Part shown: piece by piece, positions 50,990 through 64,000 of the stretch
How positions within the stretch are numbered: position 1 is the first letter of the stretch
How the letters are laid out: every line of letters begins with the position of its first letter
Assembly: GCF_018138085.1 (NCBI RefSeq)
Contig: NZ_CP073105.1
Coordinates: 2,728,001 to 2,792,000 of the forward strand
Source of the DNA: Stutzerimonas stutzeri
GTDB lineage: Bacteria; Pseudomonadota; Gammaproteobacteria; Pseudomonadales; Pseudomonadaceae
Direction: 5' to 3'
DNA: 64,000 bases
Position numbers and translations under genes: made by a program
The notes under the pieces: model-generated
Told to the model about the DNA's origin: nothing
What the model saw: only the letters and a program-made list of their open reading frames with translations
The model's database searches: none

Positions 50990-53979
50990 GCAAGTTGAAT
51001 TCAATCACCCTGTCGAACCTGCGCAAATTCGGGTCGGAAGTCACCATCGAGCTGAGTCCCGGAGCGACTATTTTGCTCGCGCCCAATGGTACTGGCAAAA
51101 CAACGGTATTTGAGGCGATCGAGTTTGGCCTAACCGGGAAAATCGCGCGTCTCCGTGACGACCTTGCCCACATCATTCGTGATGATCAGGCGGCAGCGAC
51201 AGTCAGTCTGAGTTTTTCTGAGTTAACTGCGACATCACGCGTGACTGCAGCGGGCGAGGTCAGCCGGGACGGAGACTTGAGCAGCGTCTTCCCTAATGTG
51301 TCTGCAAATGACATCCCATTCTTGCTGCGTCTAACTCACCTCTTGGATCAGAGGGAGAACGGGTGGATCGTTAATGCAGAAGAAAAGGAAGCCGGAACCC
51401 AGTTGGCGAAGCTGCCGATTGGTCGCGACGGTTCTAAAGCTCGCGCCAACCTCGCTGCCGTTCGACGGTCGCTGACGGAGCAAAAAGCCCGTGCGGAAGA
51501 AGTGTTGATTGGGCATGAGACTGATTTGAGCGAGTGGACTCGCCTACTTCAGGAGCGTGACATAGCTGCTGCCGGTGCAGTAGGTGCATTACGACCGCTC
51601 GATCGAATTGCCGACGCTCTCTCTGACGCTGCAAACCAGACGCAAAGCCTGAGCCAGATTCCACCTGGCTTATTGACCGGGCCTGCAAGCCAGGAGGGGC
51701 TGACGATTGCACACTCCGCACTGACCGAGATCTTGCAAGGGAAGGTCGAACGGACTCGGGCGCATATTTCAAGCCTTGCCTTGGTAAACGATCTTGTTGA
51801 AAGCTTTGTTGCGGCGCAGGAGCAGCTCGAAAAGCTCAATGAAGACCTCGCGGCAGCTAGTCAGACACTCGATAAACACGCGAACACGAGGGCTGACGGC
51901 AATGCCGCCTTGCAGGAGCATCAGGCCAGTATCCACTCTGCACAGCAAGAACTTACCAGCATCGGGCAGCAACTTGAGCGTCTGATTGGAGAAACCACTG
52001 CAAAACAGGAGATCGCTCACCGAAATGACGCGTTGACGTCAGCGATTGCTGCCCTACGCGAGGCTGAAGAAAATTCTCGTGTACTTCGCGAGCAGCATGA
52101 GCGCAACCAACGGGTTCGCAACCAGCATGCTCAGATTGACGCCCAGCTTCATGGCATCAACCAGACTGAGCAGCGCTTGGAGGCGAGCCGTCTAATGCTT
52201 GCCGACTGGCAGGCCACTGAGCAGCAAATCAGCGAGGTTGTTCAGCAAATCACGGATCTCGGAGTGCTCATCGATAAACAGAGCATCGATCGGGATGCCG
52301 AACGTTCCTCGTATGAGACGTGTAAAGCTGCGGAGGCCACTGCCCGATCATTTTATGAGATGCTCAGTTCTTCCGCCGACGCAATCCGTCAGGCCGTTGC
52401 ATCCATAGCGCAACATCTTCCCGCTGACCAAGATCAATGCCCGCTTTGCCTGGAGCCGCATGGTGCAACCAAGCTTCAGTCCCGTGTGGCTCAAGCCCTT
52501 GAAGCGATCAATCCGAGTTTGACTGCAGCTGAGCAGCGATTGCGAGCTGCTGTGGAAGCGTTGACGGCCAGTGAGGTCGCGGTTGAGAAAGCGCAGCAAG
52601 CACTAGACTTCAGCCGAATGGAGCTGGGTGCTTTGGAGTCCAGCCGCCAGGATCTGGGAAGACGAGTTGCGCAGTTTCGTACCGATCCGATTTTGGCTAG
52701 TGACTCGCTCCCATTGGCAAGGGAGTCGCTCAGGCAGCAACTCGATAGTATTGCTCCTGCCAAAAAGCGTTTGACTGATCAGCGAGCGGCTTTGGACGCT
52801 CTCCCTTCCCCTGAAGCCTTTGAACAAACCGAGGGGGCCTTCAACTCGGCACAGCAGATGCTCGACTTGGCCCGAGTTCAACAGAGCGAAGCGTCTACGC
52901 GGCTGGATCAAGCAGTTGCCGCACTGGCCGCGCTCACCTCTGGAGAACCGCTGGCTCGTACGCTTGAGCAACTCACTGCAGAAAAAGCGCAGCTGGAACA
53001 GCAGATCAGCGATCTGAACGGGAAGGTTGAGACTGTGCAATCCGCCCTAGACACCCAGCAGCATCAGTTGGTTGAGTCATTAACCGCAGTCAAGGAGATC
53101 GAGGAAGAAATCCGAAGGGTTCAAACGCTCCTTCTTCAAATCCGCGCGAGCTGGCAAGAGCAGGATTTGACCGGCGACCCACTTGCGGAAGCTGCGCAGG
53201 CCCGTGAAGCGACACTGCGCGCTACGTTGACCCTCCTGGAGGGGTATGTTTCAGCACTCGAAGGCATTGGGGTGGAGATCTCTGCTTGGGCCAAGCTGAA
53301 CGATTCACAACTGGCTCAGCGGTTGATTGATGCTCAGCGTCTTGACCGATCAGAAGAGGCCTTCGAAGCGTACCTCAATGACAGCATCAACGCGGCACGC
53401 TCCAGCTTCTTGCAGTTGTCCTTGATCTCGGACGCGATGGATTTGCTGGACGGCTCACTCAAGAAAGAAATTGAGAATGTTCAGAAGCATGTCGGCAAGG
53501 TGGTACCCCGCTGGCAGGCGCTGCTAAAGCGTGTCGTGCGAGAGTCCAGGTTCCACGAGGCAAGCCTGAAATTCTTCAACTCGTATAACAAGGATCGTGC
53601 CGGCGTTTCTGTACCGCTTGGCAATAAAGCGGTACCGGTACCTGATATCGCGAGTGAGGCACAGTTGACGGATCTTCAACTGACCTTCCTGCTCTCAATG
53701 GCGATGAGTCATCAGTGGTCTCCTTGGAAAGCACTGTTATTGGATGACCCGACTCAGCATCACGACCTGGTACATGCCTCTGCGGTTTTCGATTTGCTGC
53801 GTGACTACATCGTTGATCATGGTTTCCAGGTCGTTATCGCTACCCATGATGCTCTGCAGGCTCGTTACTTCATGCGCAAGCTGCAAAACGACGGAATTGA
53901 GGCCAAGATCTGGACGCTCGTGCCGACTGAAGATGGCGTCACTGCGCAAGCAGGGAGCTGGAAACAGCGCATTCAATAA
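50986..53979 (+). CDS. Rad50/SMC-like ABC ATPase of the ABC-3C system
   Basis: The 997-residue protein has Walker A at residues 32-40 (APNGTGKTT), then long coiled-coil arms (about 170-470 and 500-760). A zinc-hook-like CPLC lies at Cys485/Cys488, with the Walker B/D-loop LLLDDPTQHHD at Asp920-Asp921 near the C-terminus, followed by VVIATHDALQ. This is the Rad50/SbcC layout, but the gene order identifies the ABC-3C class predicted to sense invading DNA or damaged replication and license an effector. It overlaps the middle-component gene and is intact although the effector is disrupted. Confidence 0.88.
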   Translation: MSKLNSITLSNLRKFGSEVTIELSPGATILLAPNGTGKTTVFEAIEFGLTGKIARLRDDLAHIIRDDQAAATVSLSFSELTATSRVTAAGEVSRDGDLSSVFPNVSANDIPFLLRLTHLLDQRENGWIVNAEEKEAGTQLAKLPIGRDGSKARANLAAVRRSLTEQKARAEEVLIGHETDLSEWTRLLQERDIAAAGAVGALRPLDRIADALSDAANQTQSLSQIPPGLLTGPASQEGLTIAHSALTEILQGKVERTRAHISSLALVNDLVESFVAAQEQLEKLNEDLAAASQTLDKHANTRADGNAALQEHQASIHSAQQELTSIGQQLERLIGETTAKQEIAHRNDALTSAIAALREAEENSRVLREQHERNQRVRNQHAQIDAQLHGINQTEQRLEASRLMLADWQATEQQISEVVQQITDLGVLIDKQSIDRDAERSSYETCKAAEATARSFYEMLSSSADAIRQAVASIAQHLPADQDQCPLCLEPHGATKLQSRVAQALEAINPSLTAAEQRLRAAVEALTASEVAVEKAQQALDFSRMELGALESSRQDLGRRVAQFRTDPILASDSLPLARESLRQQLDSIAPAKKRLTDQRAALDALPSPEAFEQTEGAFNSAQQMLDLARVQQSEASTRLDQAVAALAALTSGEPLARTLEQLTAEKAQLEQQISDLNGKVETVQSALDTQQHQLVESLTAVKEIEEEIRRVQTLLLQIRASWQEQDLTGDPLAEAAQAREATLRATLTLLEGYVSALEGIGVEISAWAKLNDSQLAQRLIDAQRLDRSEEAFEAYLNDSINAARSSFLQLSLISDAMDLLDGSLKKEIENVQKHVGKVVPRWQALLKRVVRESRFHEASLKFFNSYNKDRAGVSVPLGNKAVPVPDIASEAQLTDLQLTFLLSMAMSHQWSPWKALLLDDPTQHHDLVHASAVFDLLRDYIVDHGFQVVIATHDALQARYFMRKLQNDGIEAKIWTLVPTEDGVTAQAGSWKQRIQ

Positions 53980-54407
53980 TGCAGATATCTTTCCGGGCCT
54001 TGATTTAAATGTAAGCTGGGCGCAAGCCAAGTCCTCACGGAGGTTGGCTTTCGCGCAGCGGTAGGTACGCATCTATAGATCCGCCATCTTGGGGCCGAAA
54101 CAGCTCTTGGGGTATGACTGCTTCTGGCCGCTAGTGTGCGCTCTCTTGCTTGGATGGCATTACGTTCTGGCCCAACGTTACTGTAGCGAATCCGCAGCAG
54201 TATCAATCAAAGCCTCCTGTATCCCGCGTGAAGAAAGACGCTACGTTGCGCCCGTTCTTCCACGGCTTCGCTTGCCGCCCCGCTACGGCAGATTCGAAGC
54301 ATTCATCGAAATGTCATCATTTAGAAGCAGTGCGTTAACAAGGAATTTCTACCCTTTGCATCGCGAACCGCAATTGTGCGGCCAGCAATATTGCGAAAGG
54401 TGATCAA
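53980..54407. other. 428-bp gap between the ABC-3C ATPase and ptxA
   Basis: No convincing gene is seen on either strand; small open frames here have poor start sites and unnatural composition. The stretch should hold the ptx promoter. A TGTCAT at 54312-54317 could be one half of a Pho box, but the second half (expected 11 nt later) does not match. A Shine-Dalgarno AAGG lies just before ptxA. Confidence 0.6.
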
Positions 54408-58854
<4,447 letters not shown>

Positions 58855-58858
<4 letters not shown>

Positions 58859-59658
58859 GCGAAAACCTGACTCCAATCTCTATCTACTAGGACAGTGCAT
58901 GCCTGCGGCGCTCCACCGAAACATCGACTCGAAACCTTTGAGAGCTTCGCAACAGAGTCATAGGTAATAGGTTCGCCAGATTGATTGATCAGGACGCCGC
59001 CAGCTCCCCGCAGAATTGCGTGTCCAGCCACCACATCATGAGCAGATACAGGAACAACTGAGACTGCCGCAACACCATCTCCAACGGCGACCGTAGCCAG
59101 TCGGTAGGCAATACTAGGCATCGGTAAGCACACAGAAGGAGCGCAAAGCGCTGCGTTGACCTCTGGCCTCGCCAAAGCTCCCGTACTTACCAGCACGTTG
59201 CTGTCCGCTCCTAGCTGGAGTGTACTAATCGAGCTTTTCAAAATCTGTCCATTTCTACTGATGCCGGCCAGCCCCTCGCACCAAGCGATACAGTCTGGTC
59301 CTCTCCCGTTCGTGACCGGCGCATGAACCACGCCGAGGACAGGCTCTGCCCCCCTCAATAGGCCGACAGAGAGCGCTGTCCCTCTGAAGCCCCGAAGGAA
59401 ATCCCGGGTGCCGTCGTTAGGATCAACTACCCAACAATACTCAGCACCAGTCAATGTTGAGCCCGTTTCCTCCCCCCAAAAATCGCAGTCCAGAGCAGCC
59501 AGAAGCTCTTCTCTCAGCAGGGCTTCAATCTCTACGTCGACCTCCGCCTTGTCCCCATATCCACGTGGACCCGATGCAAGCTCACATTCCGCTGCTAACA
59601 ACTCTCCGGCGCCGAGAACAATCCGAATCGTGCAGTTCAAGAGATCAGTCAGAATCAT
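58855..59658 (-). CDS. Inositol-monophosphatase-family phosphatase
   Basis: The start at 59658 (MILTDLLNC) has AGGG 7 nt upstream; an upstream ATG at 59676 is the alternative. The 267-residue protein has the metal-binding motifs FWGEETG (Glu pair) and WVVDPNDGTRDF, and SAHDVVAGHAILRGAGG in place of WDxAAG. The Asn in DPNDGT and the loss of the Trp are unusual, but the metal-binding Asp residues remain. Substrate could be an inositol phosphate, PAP or another sugar phosphate. It follows the 149-residue gene by 36 nt in one transcript. Confidence 0.85.
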
Positions 59659-59694
59659 GACGGGACCCTGTGTCATGCCTAAGCATGGGCTGCT

Positions 59695-60144
59695 TCAAGA
59701 TTCAGCGACCGCGCTAGGCGCTGCCGAACAATATATTCTCGCCTTAGTTCCCCCTACCGCCCCTTCGTGGCGACTCTCCACGTAACACCTCCCCGTGCCG
59801 GTTTTGAACTCATAGCCAAACACCTGCTTTGCTTGATCGTGAACTTTCACCAGCTCGGTTAGCGGCTCCATGCTCCAGCTGTCCGTCCCGTTCAAGCGCG
59901 CAGGTACAACCAATGCGACCGACGCAATCTGCAGATCTGGAGACTGCTCCCCAAGAAGTGACTCAAAAGCATCCTCGTTCGGGATCAAGAGCATCGTGTC
60001 CCAGGACACACCATCGCTGGCTTCGCGAACCGTCACGTAGAACCATGGACGATGCTGCCTGTGCTCCACGTATTGCCACATTTGATAGTGGTCCCCAAAT
60101 AGAGGCTCGAACGGGATTTCAGCATGCCTATAGGTAGTAAACAT
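59695..60144 (-). CDS. Unknown protein upstream of the IMPase gene
   Basis: The 149-residue soluble protein begins MFTTYRHAEIPFEPLFGDHY and contains RPWFYVTVREASDGVSWDTM and FGYEFKTGTGRCYVESRH. No family is recognised. It shares a strand with the IMPase-like gene and is divergent from the XRE gene across an 85-nt region holding a palindrome. A functional link with its neighbours is inferred only from position. Confidence 0.6.
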   Translation of the reverse strand: MFTTYRHAEIPFEPLFGDHYQMWQYVEHRQHRPWFYVTVREASDGVSWDTMLLIPNEDAFESLLGEQSPDLQIASVALVVPARLNGTDSWSMEPLTELVKVHDQAKQVFGYEFKTGTGRCYVESRHEGAVGGTKARIYCSAAPSAVAES

Positions 60145-60164
60145 CTGTGGATACTCGAAATTAA

Positions 60165-60176
60165 GCTATATATAGC
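60165..60176. promoter_or_regulatory. Palindrome in the divergent promoter region
   Basis: GCTATATATAGC is a perfect 12-bp palindrome 21 nt upstream of the minus-strand 149-residue gene and about 54 nt upstream of the XRE gene. It overlaps AT-rich, -10-like sequence, as expected for an operator bound by a dimeric XRE repressor. Confidence 0.5.
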
Positions 60177-60229
60177 ATAGCCGAATTATCACCAAGAAGG
60201 CTTCATCGTTCCCTTTGCGAGAGTGCAAA

Positions 60230-60520
60230 GTGGAACTGAACAAAGCACTTGGATTGGTAATGAAAGACATTCGGCAATCGCGCGGGCTGCCACAGGAGGG
60301 CCTTGGCCCAAGCCAGAGCTATATCAGTGCGCTTGAGCGAGGGAAGTGGAAAGCATCACTAGATAAGGTGGAGCAAATCGCAGGAATTTTGACCCTTCAT
60401 CCCGCAACACTCCTTCTTCTCGCCTACCTGAGAAAGGACCCCTCGCTTGATGCGCAGGCGTTACTTTCGCAGATCCAAGCTGAGTTAGATGTCCATCAAA
60501 GCAACCTTGGTGCACGTTGA
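60230..60520 (+). CDS. XRE-family helix-turn-helix regulator
   Basis: GTG at 60230 with GAGAG upstream gives 96 residues starting MELNKALGLVMKDIRQSRG; a TTG at 60215 is the alternative. The HTH covers about 5-62, with SQSYISALERGKWKASLDKV as the recognition part and LTLHPATLLLLAYL following. It is divergent from the IMPase-linked pair and probably regulates it. It is the last gene of the island before the rnhA side. Confidence 0.82.
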   Translation: MELNKALGLVMKDIRQSRGLPQEGLGPSQSYISALERGKWKASLDKVEQIAGILTLHPATLLLLAYLRKDPSLDAQALLSQIQAELDVHQSNLGAR

Positions 60521-60633
60521 ATTAAAACCCAAGGCAGGATCTAAAACCGCCGCAGTCAGATCGACACAGGTAGAAAACTGAAAACCCCAGCCTGAGACCG
60601 TCCCTGTAAGACCTCAAACCTAGGCCCAGGTGA

Positions 60634-60663
60634 GCCTCAGGCGCAAAAAGCATTGAGGCTTTT
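60634..60663 (+). terminator. Probable terminator after the XRE gene
   Basis: GCCTCA pairs with TGAGGC across a 15-nt loop and is followed by TTTT. It is a modest hairpin about 115 nt after the XRE stop. Confidence 0.45.
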
Positions 60664-60731
60664 ACCTTGCCTATGCATCATGACCTAATGGCGATGAGTA
60701 TCTGAAACACTGGGGGTCGCCCCCCAAATCC

Positions 60732-60777
60732 AAAATGTAAACGATGGGCCCAATTAGAGGCGCACGGTTTACATTTT
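60732..60777. repeat. Right-end inverted 11-bp pair (putative recombinase site)
   Basis: AAAATGTAAAC (60732-60742) and GTTTACATTTT (60767-60777) are exact inverted copies separated by 24 bp. This is the usual geometry of two recombinase-binding arms around a strand-exchange region. The same 11-mer occurs at the left end at 41442-41452. Confidence 0.6.
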
Positions 60778-60934
60778 CCCCTGCCAGCTCTTAACGAAAG
60801 AAACTGATCCACCAAAACACCAGCCTTAAACCCGCATTTTTAGAGGAGTAGAGATCAAAAGAGGGGGCTCAGCGCACGTTTACAGTGATGCGCACTGGGT
60901 GGAACAGCACTACGCTACGCATATTTCATATCAC

Positions 60935-61387
60935 TCAAGCGGTTTGTCGTTTGGCCTGTACTACGCCGCGATTGGCCAGGATATCGGCGCGTTCGTTTCC
61001 GGGATGCCCGGTATGGCCACGCACCCACTGCCAGCTCACCTGATGGCGATTGACCTGCTCGTCGAGCTGGCGCCACAGGTCAGCGTTCTTCACCGGCTGC
61101 TTGGCGGCTGTCTTCCAGCCGCGCTTCTTCCAGTTGGGCATCCAGTCGTTGATGCCCTGCATGACGTACTGGGAGTCGGTGACCAGCCTGACCTGGCAGG
61201 GCCTCTTCAATTCTTCCAATGCGCGGATCGCCGCCATCAGCTCCATCCGGTTGTTGGTCGTCTCAGCTTCGCCGCCCCACAGCTCGCGCTCCACGCCCTT
61301 GTAGACCAGAAGCGCACCCCAGCCGCCGGGGCCGGGATTGCCCTTGCAGGCACCATCGGTATAGATCTCGACTGTTTCATCACTCAT
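60935..61387 (-). CDS. rnhA: Ribonuclease HI
   Basis: RNase HI removes the RNA strand of RNA-DNA hybrids. The 150-residue protein has the catalytic acids in [16 protein letters not shown] (Asp10), NRMELMAAI (Glu), [12 protein letters not shown] (Asp) and the terminal [11 protein letters not shown] (Asp), with the [16 protein letters not shown] block containing the active-site His. It is cotranscribed with the methyltransferase upstream. Its usual downstream partner dnaQ is displaced by the island. Confidence 0.97.
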   Translation of the reverse strand: MSDETVEIYTDGACKGNPGPGGWGALLVYKGVERELWGGEAETTNNRMELMAAIRALEELKRPCQVRLVTDSQYVMQGINDWMPNWKKRGWKTAAKQPVKNADLWRQLDEQVNRHQVSWQWVRGHTGHPGNERADILANRGVVQAKRQTA

Positions 61388-61404
61388 GAACGATTATCTG
61401 CCTG

Positions 61405-62160
61405 CTACTGTTCGGCATCGCGGCGACTGACCTTGGCTACCGGCATCGGCAGCAGTTGCCCCATGCGTTCACGGCGGCTTTGCCTCAGCGGGCGCAGGCC
61501 TACCATCAACTTTCGCGCCACCAGCAGATAGAAACCACCGGTCGGGAGTTTCATCTGCTCGCCAGCGATTTCCAGCGGCGACAATCGCGCCTGCCACTGG
61601 CCCGAAGAAAGCGGCGGACAATAGCACCCGAACCGGCGTTTCTCCAGTGCGAATCCGAGCAGGTTCAACCAATCCCCCACACGTGTGGGACGAATGCACC
61701 GTGCGTGGCGCAACGCTCTTCGGGAGAGCAAGCGTGATGCTCCCCAGACGCTCCAGGGATTGACTCCGACAATCAGCAGATGCCCGCCCGGCCTGACGCT
61801 ACGGGCTGCTTCGCGCAACAGGGCGTGAGGCGAGAGGCTGAAATCGAGGCCATGCTGAACCACCACGACGTCGGCGGCGTGTTCGCCAATCGGCCATGAC
61901 TGCTCCTCACACACGATCTCGACACCAGCGAGCGGTGGCCCCAACCGCACACTGCGCTTGATTTTCTGCGGCTCGATCGCGGCATTAGCGAAAGGGCCGT
62001 AATGCACCAGATAACTGCCGAAACAACGCGACAACTCCTGGCCGATCACGCGTCGCTCCTGATCGAGCAATTGTTGGCCGGCCGGACTATCGAACCAGGC
62101 ACTGGTTTCGTTCATCAGCGTCAGCCAACGTTCATCCGGCTTGGTACAAGATCCACTCAT
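61405..62160 (-). CDS. Class I SAM-dependent methyltransferase
   Basis: The 251-residue protein has a Rossmann-like methyltransferase core with DVVVVQHGLDFSLSPHALLREAAR and LLIVGVNPWSVWGA. It corresponds by position to PA1814, between gloB and rnhA. The acceptor is unknown. It ends 17 nt before rnhA, and is divergent from gloB. Confidence 0.85.
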   Translation of the reverse strand: MSGSCTKPDERWLTLMNETSAWFDSPAGQQLLDQERRVIGQELSRCFGSYLVHYGPFANAAIEPQKIKRSVRLGPPLAGVEIVCEEQSWPIGEHAADVVVVQHGLDFSLSPHALLREAARSVRPGGHLLIVGVNPWSVWGASRLLSRRALRHARCIRPTRVGDWLNLLGFALEKRRFGCYCPPLSSGQWQARLSPLEIAGEQMKLPTGGFYLLVARKLMVGLRPLRQSRRERMGQLLPMPVAKVSRRDAEQ

Positions 62161-62273
62161 GGCTAGCCTCCGCTCATCGGTTCGCCGCTCCGACAGAAGC
62201 CATCGGCCGGTTCAACTTTAACCATCCTGGCTGCTAGGATGCGCTTTTACAGTTGACTTGGCGACCGGTGCCC

Positions 62274-63053
62274 ATGTTGAAGATAGACGCTCTCCCCGCC
62301 TTTACCGACAACTACATATGGCTGCTCCAGGACCCTGAACAGCGCACTTGCGTGGCTGTGGATCCGGGCGATGCGGGCCCGGTTCAGGCATGGCTGGATG
62401 CCCACCGCGATTGGCGCCTGACCGACATCCTGATTACCCATCACCACCATGATCACGTCGGCGGCGTGCTGCAACTCAAGGAACGGCACGGCGCCAAGGT
62501 CCATGGCCCAGCTGAGGAAACCATCCCGGGCAGGGACAACGCGCTGACCGACGGCCAGAGCATCGAGGTGCTCGGCCACCGGTTCGAGGTGATCGAAGTG
62601 CCCGGGCACACCAGCGGCCACATCGCCTACTACCACGACGATCCTAAAGAGCCGCTACTCTTGAGCGGCGACACGCTGTTCGCAGCCGGTTGCGGGCGTC
62701 TCTTCGAAGGGACCGCCACGCAGATGTTCAGCTCACTGCAGCGGTTGGCAGCCTTGCCGGCGAATACACGCATCTATTGCACGCACGAATACACACTGAG
62801 CAACCTGCGCTTTGCCCAGGCGGTGGAGCCGGACAATCCGGAGATCGGCGAACGCCTCGAACAGGTCATCCGCCTGCGTGACGCGAAGCGCATTACCCTG
62901 CCTTCCGAGCTGCGCATCGAGCACGCCACCAACCCCTTCTTGCGTAGCGCTGAAGGCGCGGTAGCGGCAGCGGCCAGCCGCCATGCAGGGCGCCAGCTCG
63001 ACACGCCCGAAAACGTGTTCGCGGCACTGCGCGCATGGAAAGACAGCTTCTGA
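62274..63053 (+). CDS. gloB: Hydroxyacylglutathione hydrolase (glyoxalase II)
   Basis: GloB hydrolyses S-D-lactoylglutathione to D-lactate and glutathione in methylglyoxal detoxification. The start ATG at 62274 gives 259 residues. The binuclear metal motif [10 protein letters not shown] has His56-His59, Asp60 and His61. Further ligands lie in [30 protein letters not shown] and [13 protein letters not shown]. It is divergent from the methyltransferase gene and precedes mltD. Confidence 0.96.
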   Translation: MLKIDALPAFTDNYIWLLQDPEQRTCVAVDPGDAGPVQAWLDAHRDWRLTDILITHHHHDHVGGVLQLKERHGAKVHGPAEETIPGRDNALTDGQSIEVLGHRFEVIEVPGHTSGHIAYYHDDPKEPLLLSGDTLFAAGCGRLFEGTATQMFSSLQRLAALPANTRIYCTHEYTLSNLRFAQAVEPDNPEIGERLEQVIRLRDAKRITLPSELRIEHATNPFLRSAEGAVAAAASRHAGRQLDTPENVFAALRAWKDSF

Positions 63054-63153
63054 CGAAGGTCGACCCGTCTTCAAAAACCGCAGCGCCGGGTTGACCCACC
63101 AGAACGGCATTCCTACACTCCCTCGAATTTTGCGCCAGGGACCCCTTCAGCCA

Positions 63154-64000
63154 ATGCCGTCTGACTCCTCGAACTGCCCTCATCCGGACGCCTTGGCAGC
63201 CTCCGGCCGGGCCCTGGCGCTGGCGATCTGTCTCGCCATCACGGGCTGCCAAAGCACCGCTCCGCGCACACCGGCAGGCAGCGAGGCCAAGGCGCCTGCG
63301 GTGCTGCCACAAGAAACCCTGTGGCTCACTGAGAAAGACCCGATCAGCCCGGTCTATTCCGATGTCTGGGATCGCATCAGGCACGGTTTTCAGCTTCAGG
63401 AATATCTCGACAGCAACCCTCGCATCGAACAACAGCGGCTGCTCTTCTCCAGCCGGCCCAAATCGATAGAAATCGCCAGCGAGCGGGGCAGCCCCTATAT
63501 CCACTACATCGTCGAGCAACTGGAAGAGCGCAACATGCCGCTCGAGCTGGCGCTGCTCCCGATCATCGAAAGCGCCTACAACCCCTTTGCCTATTCGCCA
63601 GCCCAAGCCGTCGGGCTATGGCAGTTCATACCCTCGACCGGGCGGCATTTCAATCTGCAACAGACCAGTTGGTACGATGGCAGACGCGACATCACCGCCT
63701 CCACCACCGCTGCGTTGCGCTACCTGAGCTATCTGCATGGTCTGTTCAACGATGACTGGCTGTTGGCCCTGGCGGCCTACAACGCTGGCGAAGGGACCGT
63801 CAGCCGGGCCATCGAGCGCAATCAGCGACTAGGCCTGCCCACCGACTACTGGAACCTGTCCCTGCCCAGCGAGACGCGTGACTACGTGCCCAAGCTGCTC
63901 GCGCTTTCGCAGATGGTGCAGAATCCCGAAGCCTATGGTCTCGCACTGGACCCTATCGCCAACGAGCCCTACTTCGAAGTCGTAGCGCTCAAGCAGCGGA
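63154..64000 (+). CDS. mltD: Lytic murein transglycosylase D (partial, runs off the window)
   Basis: MltD is an outer-membrane lipoprotein that cleaves peptidoglycan glycan strands. The ATG at 63154 opens a signal peptide ending in the lipobox ITGC (Cys32). The SLT domain shows the catalytic Glu in LLPIIESAYNPFA, SPAQAVGLWQFIPSTG and LALAAYNAGEGTV. The 282 codons visible end before the LysM repeats expected in the full protein, so the 3' end is missing because of the window edge, not truncation. Confidence 0.93.
   Translation, partial: MPSDSSNCPHPDALAASGRALALAICLAITGCQSTAPRTPAGSEAKAPAVLPQETLWLTEKDPISPVYSDVWDRIRHGFQLQEYLDSNPRIEQQRLLFSSRPKSIEIASERGSPYIHYIVEQLEERNMPLELALLPIIESAYNPFAYSPAQAVGLWQFIPSTGRHFNLQQTSWYDGRRDITASTTAALRYLSYLHGLFNDDWLLALAAYNAGEGTVSRAIERNQRLGLPTDYWNLSLPSETRDYVPKLLALSQMVQNPEAYGLALDPIANEPYFEVVALKQR

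Larger units (their letters stand above)
60521..60934. other. 414-bp gap at the right end of the island
   Basis: No gene is seen. It contains a terminator-like hairpin, the inverted 11-mer pair at 60732-60777, and the near-repeat GCGCACGGTTTACA (about 60760) / GCGCACGTTTACA (60872-60884). The island/chromosome junction should lie between about 60732 and the rnhA stop at 60935. Confidence 0.6.

Noticed and set aside
54312..54317. Pho box upstream of ptxA
   Set aside because: Only one TGTCAT half-site is present; the second half does not match at the expected spacing.

Overview
The window is a GC-rich Pseudomonadales chromosome segment, most likely from the Stutzerimonas (Pseudomonas) stutzeri group. 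The gene order metH, cysI, nudC, fimL, ldcA, dnaQ, rnhA, methyltransferase, gloB, mltD matches the P. aeruginosa PA1843-PA1812 neighbourhood as I remember it. The phosphite operon is nearly identical, from memory, to that of P. stutzeri WM88.

Layout of the core. Positions 1-5460 hold small proteins of unknown function, one of them frameshifted, a DUF421 membrane protein, a topoisomerase IB and a CheC-type response regulator with a diguanylate cyclase. Positions 5585-12816 carry nfuA, the periplasmic fatty acid cis/trans isomerase cti, and cobalamin-dependent metH. Positions 12933-19199 carry an EamA exporter with its MarR regulator, an MFS transporter, an RlmN/Cfr-family radical SAM enzyme and a leucine-rich-repeat/protein-kinase fusion preceded by a 12-C tract. 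Positions 19206-24440 form a cobalamin-riboswitch-controlled unit: an exported CobN-like chelatase, an ExbB/TolQ-like channel protein and a DUF2149 protein. Positions 24600-41333 are housekeeping genes: cysI, an AcuI/YhdH-like reductase, sohB, an SCP2/phosphotransferase/SDR lipid cluster, nudC, fimL, a crotonase, ldcA and dnaQ.

From about 41340 to 60934 a roughly 19.6-kb island separates rnhA from dnaQ. In related pseudomonads these two genes are adjacent on the same strand. The island starts with four overlapping genes (three tyrosine-recombinase-like proteins and a small coiled-coil protein). They resemble Tn554 TnpABC or the gamma-mobile-trio (GMT) modules. Next comes a predicted ABC-three-component (ABC-3C) conflict system: a nuclease-type effector, a middle component and a Rad50/SMC-like ATPase. 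An IS2-group IS3-family element has inserted into the effector gene with a perfect 5-bp target duplication. After it come the phosphite uptake and oxidation operon ptxABCDE, then an inositol-monophosphatase-like gene with an unknown partner, and a divergent XRE regulator. Copies of AAAATGTAAAC lie at both outer edges and may be recombinase sites.

Beyond the island, rnhA, a class I methyltransferase, gloB and the start of mltD resume the core order; mltD runs off the window. I saw no rRNA, tRNA or CRISPR array. The most notable features are the recombinase-driven island joining a defence-like system to phosphite metabolism, the exactly reconstructable IS insertion, and the B12-riboswitch/CobN/ExbB unit.
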